Source of the DNA: Rhynchopus sp. YZ270_cl-10
Taxonomy: Eukaryota > Euglenozoa > Diplonemea > Diplonemida > Diplonemidae
DNA length: 64,000 nucleotides
Direction of reading: 5' to 3'
NCBI GenBank assembly: GCA_964035575.1
Contig: OZ037834.1
Span: 2,077,598-2,141,597, forward strand
Numbering within the stretch: position 1 is the stretch's first letter; each line of letters begins with the position of its first letter. The notes under the pieces were generated by a model that was given only the letters and a program-made list of their open reading frames with translations, was not told the origin of the DNA and searched no databases. The translations under genes and the position numbers were made by a program. Shown in pieces: positions 52,336 through 62,440 of the stretch.

Positions 52336-54291
52336 ATGCCTCGCCCAACACCCGCCCTTGGGATGCTTGCTGTGCTCGGGGTGATTGGAGGTGCTCTGCT
52401 CATTGGATTGCACCTGAGTGTACCAGATGGCTCCTCCACCACCACCACCACCCCACATACACCCCTCGCATTGGAAGCCACCACCCTTGATATTTCCTCC
52501 GCATTTTCTATTGTTGAAGCGCGAATCTGGCGGTTTTTTGATACCAAATCACACATGGACACATGCAACGCTACCTGCAGTGACACACCCTATTGTCCTC
52601 TTAAGGTTTCCGTTACCAGCTGTCTCTGTGCATATGATGTTACCTTAGGAAGGGTCTGTCAAATGGTAGGGGAAAAGCCGTTAGGGGAAACTTCGATTGT
52701 GCAGGTAGGAGGGGGAGTGGGTGTGCTGGCGGTGGTGGGAAAGGGGGTGGTGTTTGGGCAGGTGAATCTGACGGCAGTGGCAGAGCGGTTGAGGGAACGT
52801 TGCGGTGCGTTGCTGCGGTGCGTTCTTCTCGCAGATGGGACTGTCGTGGGGAATTCTTCTGATGTGCACAGTACGAACAAAACACTCCCTATTTTCGAAG
52901 AACGCATCCACATGGAACACAATACCACATTCCGTTTAATATCCTACCTCAACCCCGTCAAATCTAATGACAAAGATGAAGATGAAGATGACACCCTTCT
53001 CTTCACCTCCATCCTCTGCTTAACTGCGGTATTTCTTCTTCTTCTCCTTTCCATTATCACAGCAATTCTCTTTTCAATACAATCTCATGTTCTCCGTGTC
53101 CACGAGGTCCTCCAAATAGAAGGGATCGATGTGGATAATAGATGCAATCCTGTAGAAATGCTTCAATCTATGCATGTGGCATTATATAATAGGCTGTTAC
53201 AGTATAAAGGGTGTGTGCCTTATACGTCTTTGGTGGAAAGTGAGGGAGAGGAGGATGATGAGGAGGAGGTGGTGCACGGAGGGGGTACGACTTTGAGTGT
53301 CCCGGAGGCTCCTCCACCGCATCGGCAGGGAAGTGGGAGAGGCGGGTTTTTGAGGGAAAGGAGCAGAGAGCATTTGAAGCCGTCTCTTTCCTCTGCGAAG
53401 CTGTCGGCCTGTTCACTGTCTTCGGGAAGTCTTACATCGCACATCGCAGCTCCCTGGAAGACGAAGACGGTGACGACGATATGGTTCAACGTATGCTCTT
53501 CTCACAAACGCCATGCCGCTGCTCCAACCGAATTTCAAGCAGAGCTTCTCGATATAATGTCTACCCTCGCCATGGCAACGACATCTTGTGGTGGGCTATT
53601 TGACCTTCTTGCCGGGGATCATATGCTAAGTGTTTACAACGCATTTGTTTCTTGTACACAACACCGCCTCGCCGCGTTCACCAGTGTAACCAGAGCGAAA
53701 AAGGACCTTCCCTGTGAGGTCTCCTTTTCGGTCTGCTCTGGACCAGCCTCTGTTGGGAGGATGGGGTGTTCCACGTTGCGGCAGAATGGGGTGTTTGCGA
53801 CTGCCATCGCGTTTGGCGCTGCGTTAGAGCGGCTGAACTGCACCGAACGCTGGGGAGGAGTGGTGGACCAATTCGCGCTGGAAGGCGGGCTTGATATGCG
53901 ACAGCGCTACGTGGCGGCAGTGTATTCGGCAAAGCGGCACCACAAGGCGGTGCTGGTCTCCATCTTCACAGAGTGTCTCGACGCACCCAAGGATGAGGAG
54001 TGGATGTACCAGGTCCAGCACCTTGAAGACAACGATGTGGCGCACAACGTTAACAGTATATGGGCTGCCGTCATGCGATGTGAGTGGCGTGCTGCGCATG
54101 AGCGTCTGTGCACAGAAGACGCAACGGAAGGTCGCGGCCGCAGCCTCGTGTCTAAAGCGCTGCGTACCATGGTCGTGAACCGGCAACGGTGTATCTACCT
54201 CCTAGACTCAACCTCGTTGGAGACAGAGCTCAGCAGTGGTGATCTGGCACGTCTCTCCACATCAGGCTCTTCGGAGGAACGTTGTTGGTGA
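52336..54291 (+). CDS. Receptor-like protein with degenerate class III cyclase domain
   Basis: 651 aa ending TGA. The ATG follows an A-rich leader. A signal anchor lies at ~9-28, an extracellular domain at 30-220 (Cys cluster CNATCSDTPYCPL, several NxT/S sites), and a TM helix at 221-249. A juxtamembrane part with an acidic run and Ser-rich stretch leads to a domain at ~375-550 resembling a class III nucleotidyl cyclase: TTIWFNVCSS, FDLLAGDH, EVSFSVCSGPASVGRMG, FGAALERLN. The second metal Asp (D428 in GDH) is present, but the first (Asp in FxDIxxF) is Asn385, so catalysis is doubtful. Single-pass receptor cyclases of this layout are known in trypanosomatids. The fold assignment is mine and moderately sure. 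Confidence 0.65.
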   Translation: MPRPTPALGMLAVLGVIGGALLIGLHLSVPDGSSTTTTTPHTPLALEATTLDISSAFSIVEARIWRFFDTKSHMDTCNATCSDTPYCPLKVSVTSCLCAYDVTLGRVCQMVGEKPLGETSIVQVGGGVGVLAVVGKGVVFGQVNLTAVAERLRERCGALLRCVLLADGTVVGNSSDVHSTNKTLPIFEERIHMEHNTTFRLISYLNPVKSNDKDEDEDDTLLFTSILCLTAVFLLLLLSIITAILFSIQSHVLRVHEVLQIEGIDVDNRCNPVEMLQSMHVALYNRLLQYKGCVPYTSLVESEGEEDDEEEVVHGGGTTLSVPEAPPPHRQGSGRGGFLRERSREHLKPSLSSAKLSACSLSSGSLTSHIAAPWKTKTVTTIWFNVCSSHKRHAAAPTEFQAELLDIMSTLAMATTSCGGLFDLLAGDHMLSVYNAFVSCTQHRLAAFTSVTRAKKDLPCEVSFSVCSGPASVGRMGCSTLRQNGVFATAIAFGAALERLNCTERWGGVVDQFALEGGLDMRQRYVAAVYSAKRHHKAVLVSIFTECLDAPKDEEWMYQVQHLEDNDVAHNVNSIWAAVMRCEWRAAHERLCTEDATEGRGRSLVSKALRTMVVNRQRCIYLLDSTSLETELSSGDLARLSTSGSSEERCW

Positions 54292-54797
54292 GGATGGGGA
54301 GGGGGGTGATGAATGAATCCTTCTCTGCCTCCCCCCCTTCTGTTCCTAAACGCATACAGCGACTGAAACATTGATGCCCAACTACTATATTTTCTCTGTA
54401 GATATTCTTTTTGTTTCAGTGCGTCCGATGAGGGGTGAGGCATTTTGCACATTTCAACTTCTCTTTAGAAATGACATGAAAACGAAAATCCTTTTTACAT
54501 TTTTTGTGGTATTTTCTTTGGCCCCACGCCAAAATAAAAAAGAAATTGTGAGCAACCATTTTTTCCACTTCTTCTTTTTGCTGTATTAATTCGCTCCCCT
54601 TTTCTTCCCTCCCCTCCCCTCCCTTTCATGCTCTCTAAATCTAAACACAAAACAAAGCCTGAAAGAAGCAGATGTGCCACAATGAGTTGTTGTGGCGAGG
54701 CGTTACCTGCTGTGGTCATGTAGACAGCGCCCCTGCCGCGGGCAGCAGGCAGAAGGCACCACAGCCCCCATTTCCCCCCCCCCCCCCCCCCCTTAGG
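54292..54797. other. 3' flank of the receptor gene, one family A hairpin
   Basis: T-rich DNA with a family A hairpin at 54417, ending in an 18-bp poly(C) run where the hAT element begins. Confidence 0.5.
54417..54463 (+). repeat. Family A hairpin copy
   Basis: CAGTGCGTCCGATG, GGGTGAGGC, TTTTGCAC, then ATTTCAACTTCTCTTT. 126 bp past the receptor gene stop. Confidence 0.6.
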
Positions 54798-57700
54798 CAT
54801 ACCTAGAAAGCGAATATGATATTCGGCCTATATTCGGATCCAAAATTCTTGGGCCATATTCGGCCTATATTCGGATCCGAATATCGTATTCGGATCCGAA
54901 TATAGGCCGAATATGCATATTCGGCCTATATTCGGATCCGAATATAGGCCGAATATCATATTCGCCCTATATTCGGATCCGAATACACAGAATCTAGACT
55001 GCAGAAAGGGTGTGAGTGAGTTTGGATGGGGGTGGGTGGGGACATGAGGTAGCGAAACGCGTGTATTGGGGGGTGGGTGTGGGGGTCTTTTGATGATCGG
55101 TGTCTTTGCAAAAACAAGAGAAGTTGAAAGCACAAAAAGCACTGTTGATGGAAAAGAGGCAATACAGAAAGTATCAAGGCTGTCCTTACAGACGCATGCC
55201 AAAGCGTCCGCCACGTGGGTGTGGACTTAAGATTGAAGTAGTAGTAGGAGTAGTGCAAACAAAGAGGGGTTTTTTTTTGTTTTTTTTTTTTGTTTGCTCA
55301 TGAAAAAGCAGCTCGAGATGATACCAGCATTTAGAACACTGGTATCATCTCGAGCTCCTCGGCGAGAGGCTCACAGTCGGAATCTGACGATTCCGACTGC
55401 TCCACCGCCTCGCCGAGGAGCCCCTTCTTGTCCTGAAGCAATCCAAGGAGCTTGCCGTTCTTCCGCAGCATCAGCTTCTCAATAAACTTTTCCTTAGATA
55501 AATTCGAGGAGCGTTTATTTTTCATTGCACTTAAGGAAGAAAATAATCCATCAACTGAGGTTACGCTGATCGGGGTTGAAAGCCATCCATGGACGTGTGG
55601 CGCTAAATTCGGGAAGCGTAACCCTCCACTGCCTCTTGGACTCCAGAACTCGAACAGGTCAGTAACATCCTGAAACAAAAGGGCTTCGGCGTTGAGGTAC
55701 AGGATGAATTCGTTCCACACGGTCGGTTCGCGCAAAGCATAGAAAATAGCACCCCATTTCTGCATCTCTGCGTCCTGACACTGTGGCTCCCCTGTCGGCA
55801 GGTCATCATCATCATAGTCCCCGGAGAGGATGACATTGCAGTCAAAGAATATTAACTTCTCAAACCGGTCTCTCGACTTGTACTCGGCCCATGCTGCTGA
55901 TAAACACTCGCGCATATTCGCAGAGTAGTCGCTGTTGGTGAGTACCCTCTGAATCTCTGGAAACCACCAGCTCGCTGCAATTTTGGTGCCGGGATTTTGC
56001 ACCTTTCTGAGGAATGGAAGAAGAGGTTCGATATCGTTTGCAAATGCCGACACTTCGCGTACATGATCCTGCCACCTGTCCGTTTTGACAAGTTCAACGA
56101 GGGAGAGGAGAGACTGGTTCTTTTTCTTTCTCCCCATTTCACTATCGAGGAAAGATACCAGGGGTTGATGTCTGTCTCTAATGTGTATAGCAAGGTCGGC
56201 CATGGCTAACCACCGGGTGTCGCTGGTGAGTGATGGTGTCTTCGGCGATGCCGTATCAACATTCTCAACGTCAACATCGATCGTTTCGCTCAACACCTCC
56301 TTTGCTTTGGCCAGAAGCTCTTCAATATCATCTATTTTCGGCCCCGGAAGCAAACGTTGCATGCCCCTGACACTTTTTTTCTCCACAGCGACTTTCAAAC
56401 GAATCCTGGTGTCTTGTGTGTCCGCCGCCGACTCACGCGCGTTGCTGACAGAAGATTCCTGGAAATTGAGCCAGCGCACTCGTCGGCTTTTACAAGAGAA
56501 AAGCTGACTAAACGCTGTACAAAAAACATATGACAGCTGGTAGTTAATTTTTACGTGTGCTTTCAGTGCCGAATTTGTCACGTGGCCAAAACACCAACTG
56601 GCTTCCTCGTCAGACAACCCTACCACATTTATCGATCCATAATCAGCAACCACGGGAGAATGCGCGATATTAAATTTTTTTCGAGCTGTGTTGATAGCAT
56701 CCTTCACATCTCGACCACAGTGGACTTCTCCAGTATCTTTTACGTCCATATGAATGAGGAGGGCTTGGCCTGCAACGAACGCTACAATGCACAATGTCGA
56801 AAAACCCAGGTGTCTCTGTCCTGCAATAAAAATTTTGGGATAGTGGTCATTTGTTTATTAGCATACCCGATCCATCTATCCCGAGAGGGATTGGTTTCCC
56901 TTCAACCAACTTCAGTAGCACACCCTCGATCTCCTTCACGAACTTCGTGGAGCGGCCCAGGACCGTTTTCCCGGTTGGGAAGTCCTCTCCGAAGAGGGGA
57001 CGCACTGGCAGCGACATAATGTCGGCTTGGCGTTCTGTGAGTCCGCAGACCAGCACAGCCAATGCCCATGTTGTGACAAACGCCGCCAACCCCATCACCG
57101 GCGTCAACACCTGCTGCCGCTTCTCCTTCGTGTCACCAACTGGAGCTGCAGCCTTCTTCTTCTTCTTCTTCTCCCTACGCTCATTATTTTTGTGGCGGTC
57201 GCTTTGGACGTGTACCTTGGCGGTACTACTTTCACCGTGTTGCACCACTCCACGGCAATGTACACAAAAAAGAACTGTGTCGTCTCCCTTTCGCCCTGTT
57301 TTCTTCGCTGCTGCCTTTTCCTCGAAGGGGAGCTCATCAACCTCCATTACCTGAGATTTTTTTGTTATTTGTTACATTTTTTTTATTTTTTATTACTTTG
57401 TATTCACCCTAGTCACTTTAGCGCCGCCGTAGCAGTGTGGCCCCTCATTTTGTTCTATACTGACCGGTTTTTTAATACATTTTTAGCGATACATACTTCA
57501 TAACACTCTGCAATTGATCGGTCGTACTTCTCCAGCGCGGTTAAACGACCCTGCGCGGTTACCGACGATCCCGCCTTCGCCTCCGCCGACACCTCCTTCA
57601 GCTTCTTCCGAGACTCTATGGTCTCTTTGCGCTTCTCCGCCGGGGTCTTCTCTATCGCGCCGCCTTTCTTGGCTGGTGGCTTGCTTGCAGTCTTTGTAGA

Positions 57701-58255
57701 AGGCTTATTCGTTGCCTTCTTCGCTGATTTTTTCACTCTTTTCTTTGTTTGTGCCCTGGTGGAAGAGGAATCGCTCGCGTCCGTGTTGCTCGAGACAATG
57801 GTCGTCTCGTCGACCTTCCTCTTTCTGCTTTTTGGGCCCATTGATGATATTTTTTTTAGCGTTTAAACTGATAAATTCCTGTTGATAGTGTAGGGGTGCA
57901 CCGAAAAGAATTCACCGAAGCACGTCATATATTGTGCAAACCTAAACGCGATAATTTTCGGTGAAAATTCATGGAAAGCCCGCGGGGCTTCGAAATACAA
58001 AAGTGACTTTCTTTCTTCTTTTTTTTTGGACTTTTTTTTCTCTTTTTTTCCCCTTCCCCCCCATTTTTGGATTTTCCGAGCCAATTGCGGAACGTGGTGG
58101 GGTCTATTTCAAAAATATGATACATTCCTGTTGGTGATACGTGTATTCGGGTCATATTCGGCCTATATTCGCCTATATTCGGATCCGAATATAGGGCGAA
58201 TACGCATATTCGGATCCGAATATAGGCCGAATATCATATTCGCTTTCTAGGTATG
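54798..58255 (-). mobile_element. hAT-like transposon, 3.46 kb, apparently intact
   Basis: CATACCTAGAAAGCGAATAT at 54798 is mirrored up to 58255. CTTAGG flanks both ends (54792-54797, 58256-58261), at least a 6-bp target duplication. If the true TSD is 8 bp it has one or two changes. Subterminal ATATTCGG/CCGAATAT and palindromic GGATCC units occur four to eight times at each end. It carries one spliced transposase gene on the minus strand with an undamaged frame. Confidence 0.85.
55331..57841 (-). CDS. hAT-family transposase, three exons, 784 aa
   Basis: Minus-strand exons: 57841-57461, 57350-56867, 56820-55331. The introns (57460-57351, GTATAG..CTCAG, 110 nt; 56866-56821, GTATGC..TTGCAG, 46 nt) keep the frame. 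The order is a Lys-rich nuclear-targeting N-terminus (MGPKSRKRKVDETT), a zinc-finger-like CVHCRG with following His, and then the start of the RNase-H-fold domain (GIDGSG then QRHLGFSTLCIVAFVAG). A long helical region and the hAT dimerisation motif follow (WLSTPISVTSVDGLFSSLSA, KNKRSSNLSKEKFIEKLMLR). It would catalyse cut-and-paste transposition of the surrounding element. No damage is visible, suggesting recent activity. Confidence 0.8.
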
Positions 58256-58257
58256 CT

Positions 58258-59450
58258 TAGGGGATACGACTCCAGCCATTTTGGCTTGGACCAAACGCAC
58301 GGAAAATTCATTTGGCATTATCTGGCCATCTCCAAGGCAACTGCGGGTGAAAAACACCCTCAGAGTGGGTCACAGGGGGCCTGTGGGTCGAAAAACGACC
58401 CAGAAGCCACCCCAGAATACAAAAAAATGGAAAAAAATAGTGAAAAAACGGCTTTTTTCACGTTTTGGCCACTTTGGGCAAAATAGCGATTTTTCGAGAA
58501 AAAAATCAAAAACCGGGATATTTTTTGACATCACAAAGCCTCCTTTGGCACAAATATACCCCAAAAGTGGCCTGTGAGTCCATTCCAACCTGTTTTGGAC
58601 ATATTTGACACTTTTGGAAGTGTTTTTTTGGTGTTTTTAGGTCAAAAAAATGCCCAAGACGTCCCCAAGACATCCCCAAGACACTTTGCACACCCCCTGT
58701 TACGGTCATATTTTTTTCGTTTTTTTGCCTGAAACCCCCAAAATACCCCTCCCGGACCCCACATAGTCCCGAATATCCATCACACACCCACTCAGAGTGA
58801 GTAGAAGCACCCCAAAAAAAATATTTTTTAAAGCCCTTCAACTTCAACATGGATGCTGCCGAAACTGAAGCACAATTTTAGGGCTTTAAAAAATATTTTT
58901 TTTGGGGTGCTTCTACTCACTCTGAGTGGGTGTGTGATGGATATTCGGGACTATGTGGGGTCCGGGAGGGGTATTTTGGGGGTTTCAGGCAAAAAAAACG
59001 AAAAAAATATGACCGTAACAGGGGGTGTGCAAAGTGTCTTGGGGATGTCTTGGGGACGTCTTGGGCATTTTTTTGACCTAAAAACACCAAAAAAACACTT
59101 CCAAAAGTGTCAAATATGTCCAAAACAGGTTGGAATGGACTCACAGGCCACTTTTGGGGTATATTTGTGCCAAAGGAGGCTTTGTGATGTCAAAAAATAT
59201 CCCGGTTTTTGATTTTTTTCTCGAAAAATCGCTATTTTGCCCAAAGTGGCCAAAACGTGAAAAAAGCCGTTTTTTCACTATTTTTTTCCATTTTTTTGTA
59301 TTCTGGGGTGGCTTCTGGGTCGTTTTTCGACCCACAGGCCCCCTGTGACCCACTCTGAGGGTGTTTTTCACCCGCAGTTGCCTTGGAGATGACCAGATAA
59401 TGCCAAATGAATTTTCCGTGCGCAAAAAATGGCTGGAGTCGTACCCCCTA
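58258..59450. mobile_element. 1.2-kb near-perfect foldback element
   Basis: TAGGGGATACGACTCCAGCC at the left is mirrored by GGCTGGAGTCGTACCCCCTA at the right. The arms are ~590 bp each, nearly identical, meeting at about 58858. Because of the palindrome the same open frames appear on both strands. I regard none of them as genes. Flanked on the right by a poly(C) run and on the left by the hAT element, which sits in its TAGG end. Confidence 0.85.
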
Positions 59451-60063
59451 CCCCCCCCCCCCCCCCCTTAGGGGGTATCTTACACGACGCGGTCCAGAGG
59501 CACCTGACAAGTGAAATGACATGTCATAAAAGTGACAAGTGAAATGACATGTAAATCACTTGTCATGACAAGTGAACCACTTGTCATGACAAGTGAATCC
59601 TTAGGGTCCCTGTTAACCCTGGATTCTTTTTATTGTTATTTTTTGATTAGGGAGTGGGTTGCGCAAGCAAAGTAAGGCAATGGGGTGGGGAGTGGGGGAA
59701 AAAAAGGAAAAGAAAAGAAAAAAAAAAAAAAGAAAAGTATTGTTTAAAGTGACGTAAGGACACGACTATGCGGTTCACTAACCCTGTTAATACCCCCTAC
59801 CCATATTACCAGGGTTATAACCATCCCGTTTGAGGCATCAAACGATTTTTTTTTTTTGATTATGATAGCATTGCTCTCATTCAATTGTCACAGCGTCGTC
59901 GCCTTCGTCGTCTTCGTCGTCATCCTCTTCTTCCGAGGCGTCGTTCTGCCTCGCGTCTTCGGGTGCGACCAACTTGATTTCCTTTTCATTGAATATGAAA
60001 CTATACCCTGTGCACCACCTATCCACCGACAGATTTTTTGATTTTTTGATTTTATTCCACAGT

Positions 60064-61424
60064 TAAATAAAGTATACGAAGGATTTGGCACTTTTAGCGT
60101 GATTCTTTTTAATGATAATTTCACGCCGTGTTTTTTTCACAAATAAAAACCACGCTAATTGAACTTTATTTCACGCGTTTTCACTTTTTTTCACTGCAAT
60201 TCCTTAGGAGCGTGATTTTATTTTTGTTTTTTTCACGCCAAAACAGGGGTTTTTTTTGGCGATAACTTCACGCTAAATTTTGGTATATCCTGCACCACCA
60301 CCCGCCTAAAAATTGAAAATTTCGAATTTTTTTTGCACTTTTCCCATTTTTTTTTGACACACGCAACATGCCGAAGGATCTAAGACGCAAACGGTCCTCC
60401 GACAAGAGATGGACGAGCGCTACAGTGGTTTTGCTGAAGGACTGGCATCGTCGACACCGTACATCCGTGAATGGGACCGCTTTTTAAGGAATTCATTGGC
60501 AAGCCCAACGGTAAGCCCACGGAAGCCGACTTTGTTTTGTGCATAGTGCATCTCCGTGACGATCTCACGTACAAATCGTCGTCGTAATGGACAGCGTTCA
60601 GTAAGCTGAGCAGCATATTGGCGAGGAAGTATGGGGTGCAACTGCAAGACCAGTTTGCGCAGGCTCGTGTGTCTCTTGAAACAAAACCAGACCGGCTACC
60701 GACACGACAGTCCAAGGCACTCCGCACTTACGAAACAAGAAATCGACTCCTTCATTACCTATGAAGGCGGAGGACACACCACCCCCTTACTTCATTGTGA
60801 GGAAGGCGGTGGCTGGCATGATATTCTGTGATGGGCGGGGATCTTCTGAATGTCTCGCTCTTGCACGATAGCCATTTCCCGACCTCCGCTAGCACCCGAG
60901 GGGACCCTGAGGGTGGGGAGACGTCGGGATGTAGCTTTGTGTACCTTTGAGGCAGCTTTCAGAACCCGACCACACGCTACACGCTATGCGTGGGCTAAAT
61001 AGGCTACACGCTGTATGCGCTACACGCAAAATGCTGTTGTGTATCAAAACGTGGGTTGCGTGTACTGCATGGGGTCACCTGTGCACCACCCTGTGTGGCT
61101 CACACATGGTTATGACACCCCGAAAACGTGTATCCCACCCCACATATAAGGGTAGGCCCAGTTTATCGGGTTTTTGCAGGTTTCCCCGCAGGAGGGTAAC
61201 AGGTCTGGAGGGACCCTTCAGCCTTTTTTAGCCTCCCTCCAGCCCCCTCAGGTTTGCCAGCCCCCCCAGCGGGAGTCCCGCTATCCTAGCTAGGGGTCCG
61301 TGGGATTCCCGGTAGCGCTGGCGGGAGGGTAAGGAAAGCTACCTGGAGGGACACATACTCGTTAGTTATTGCACAATAAATGAGTCACGCTAAAAGTGCC
61401 AAATCCTTTCGTATACTTTATTTA
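60064..61424. mobile_element. Nested unit with 39-bp inverted ends
   Basis: TAAATAAAGTATACGAAGGA (60064) with TTTGGCACTTTTAGCGTGA is mirrored at 61385-61424. The interior has many CACGCTAAAA-type motifs, CTACACGC repeats (60970-61030), a GC-rich structured stretch (61150-61350) and the recombinase fossil. Confidence 0.65.
60369..60960 (+). pseudogene. Tyrosine-recombinase-like fossil
   Basis: The plus strand shows pieces resembling the core-binding domain and the start of the catalytic domain of a eukaryotic tyrosine recombinase, as in Crypton or DIRS-type elements. It is broken, with several breaks, and no catalytic tyrosine region was seen. The parent family cannot be told from what remains. 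Confidence 0.4.
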
Positions 61425-61437
61425 ACGTGAAATAAAA

Positions 61438-61616
61438 TTACGTATTCAACGCCTTTTAGCGAATTTTTTTGCGATACTTCACTTATTTTTTTCCCAGGCT
61501 CGTGGATTCAATTTGCCTCGCTTCGCTCGGCAAATTAACTACCACTCGCCTGGGAAAAAAATGCGTGAAGTTATCGCAAAAAAAAACCACGCTAAAAGGC
61601 GTTGAATAAATAGTTA
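61438..61616. mobile_element. ~180-bp foldback with CTCGCTTCGCTCG centre
   Basis: Arms ATTCAACGCCTTTTAGCG, GCGATACTTCAC and CCAGGC pair with the right half. The tip is AATTTGC, then CTCGCTTCGCTCG (61517-61529), then GCAAATT. Confidence 0.7.
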
Positions 61617-62277
61617 TTTTTGCTTTTAAAAATGAACAAGATAAAACAAAAAGCTTGCGTTTCTTTTATCGAACAGGTTTTATTCTCCGCCCCGTACCCA
61701 AAACATAAACACCACTGTGAATCAGAAAAAATATTTTCCCTTTTCTTTTTTCTTCCACACACGCTTGTTTTTGTGCTTCGTTCATTTTTTATTAAAAAAG
61801 CTTTGTTTCGAGTGCGAAACGTTTCTCCATGTATTGCACGGGAAACAACATGACAAACAGGTGCAGGGTGGTTCCGTGCTTACCATAGAACCTGGCACCT
61901 TGTGTGTCTCCCAAAAACCAAAAAAGCGTTGTGTGTGAAGTTTTGAAGGAAGGAAAAATAAAACATCACCTTTTGTTGTCTTTTACATTTCAAATTTTTT
62001 TAAAAAATGAAGCGTCAGTCCGTGAGTGAGAGCCCTTCGCAAAAGTCCTTACGTCACTTTAACCATACTTTTCTTTACCGTTCCCCAGTCCCCACCCCAT
62101 TTCCTTACGTTGCCTGCACAACCCACTCCCTAATCAATAAAAGAAAACCATCAGATAGCCGCCACTACCCACATCAGGCTAAAAAAGAAAGAGATAAAAA
62201 GTACATCATTTTACATTTTTTTACTTCATTTCATGTAGGAATAAATGAAATCATGAGCTCACAGGCATTCCTCAGGT
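61617..62277. other. A/T-rich interior of the 3-kb element, no gene
   Basis: Low-complexity DNA between the small foldback and the right-end array. The short open frames here have no recognisable domain. Confidence 0.45.
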
Positions 62278-62440
62278 AAATCACTTGTCATGACAAGTGA
62301 TTCACTTGTCATGACAAGTGGTTCACTTGTCATGACAAGTGAGTCACTTGTCATGACAAGTGACCACTTGTCATACATTTCACTTGTCATTTCACTTGTC
62401 ACCATGACAAGTGAAATTGGTCCTGGACCGCGTCGTGTAA

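Larger units (their letters stand above)
59480..62440. mobile_element. 2.96-kb TIR element with TGACAAGTGA arrays
   Basis: TTACACGACGCGGTCCAG (59480-59497) is mirrored by CTGGACCGCGTCGTGTAA (62423-62440). Next to each end lie arrays of the palindrome TCACTTGTCATGACAAGTGA (59510-59600 and 62278-62415). Inside is another inverted-repeat unit (60064-61424) with a recombinase fossil, and a small foldback (61438-61616). It seems to be inserted in the TTAGGGGGTATC end of the next foldback. Confidence 0.75.

Noticed and set aside
58281-59425. Mirrored open frames on both strands
   Set aside because: They are created by the near-perfect palindrome of the foldback element and have no coding features.
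59448-59475. Poly(C)-TTAGGGG as telomere-like sequence
   Set aside because: Only single TTAGGGG units occur, always at element borders. There is no tandem telomeric array.
59500-59600. Regularly repeated TGACAAGTGA blocks, CRISPR-like at first sight
   Set aside because: The repeats are short palindromes without unique spacers and sit at the ends of a TIR element in eukaryotic DNA.
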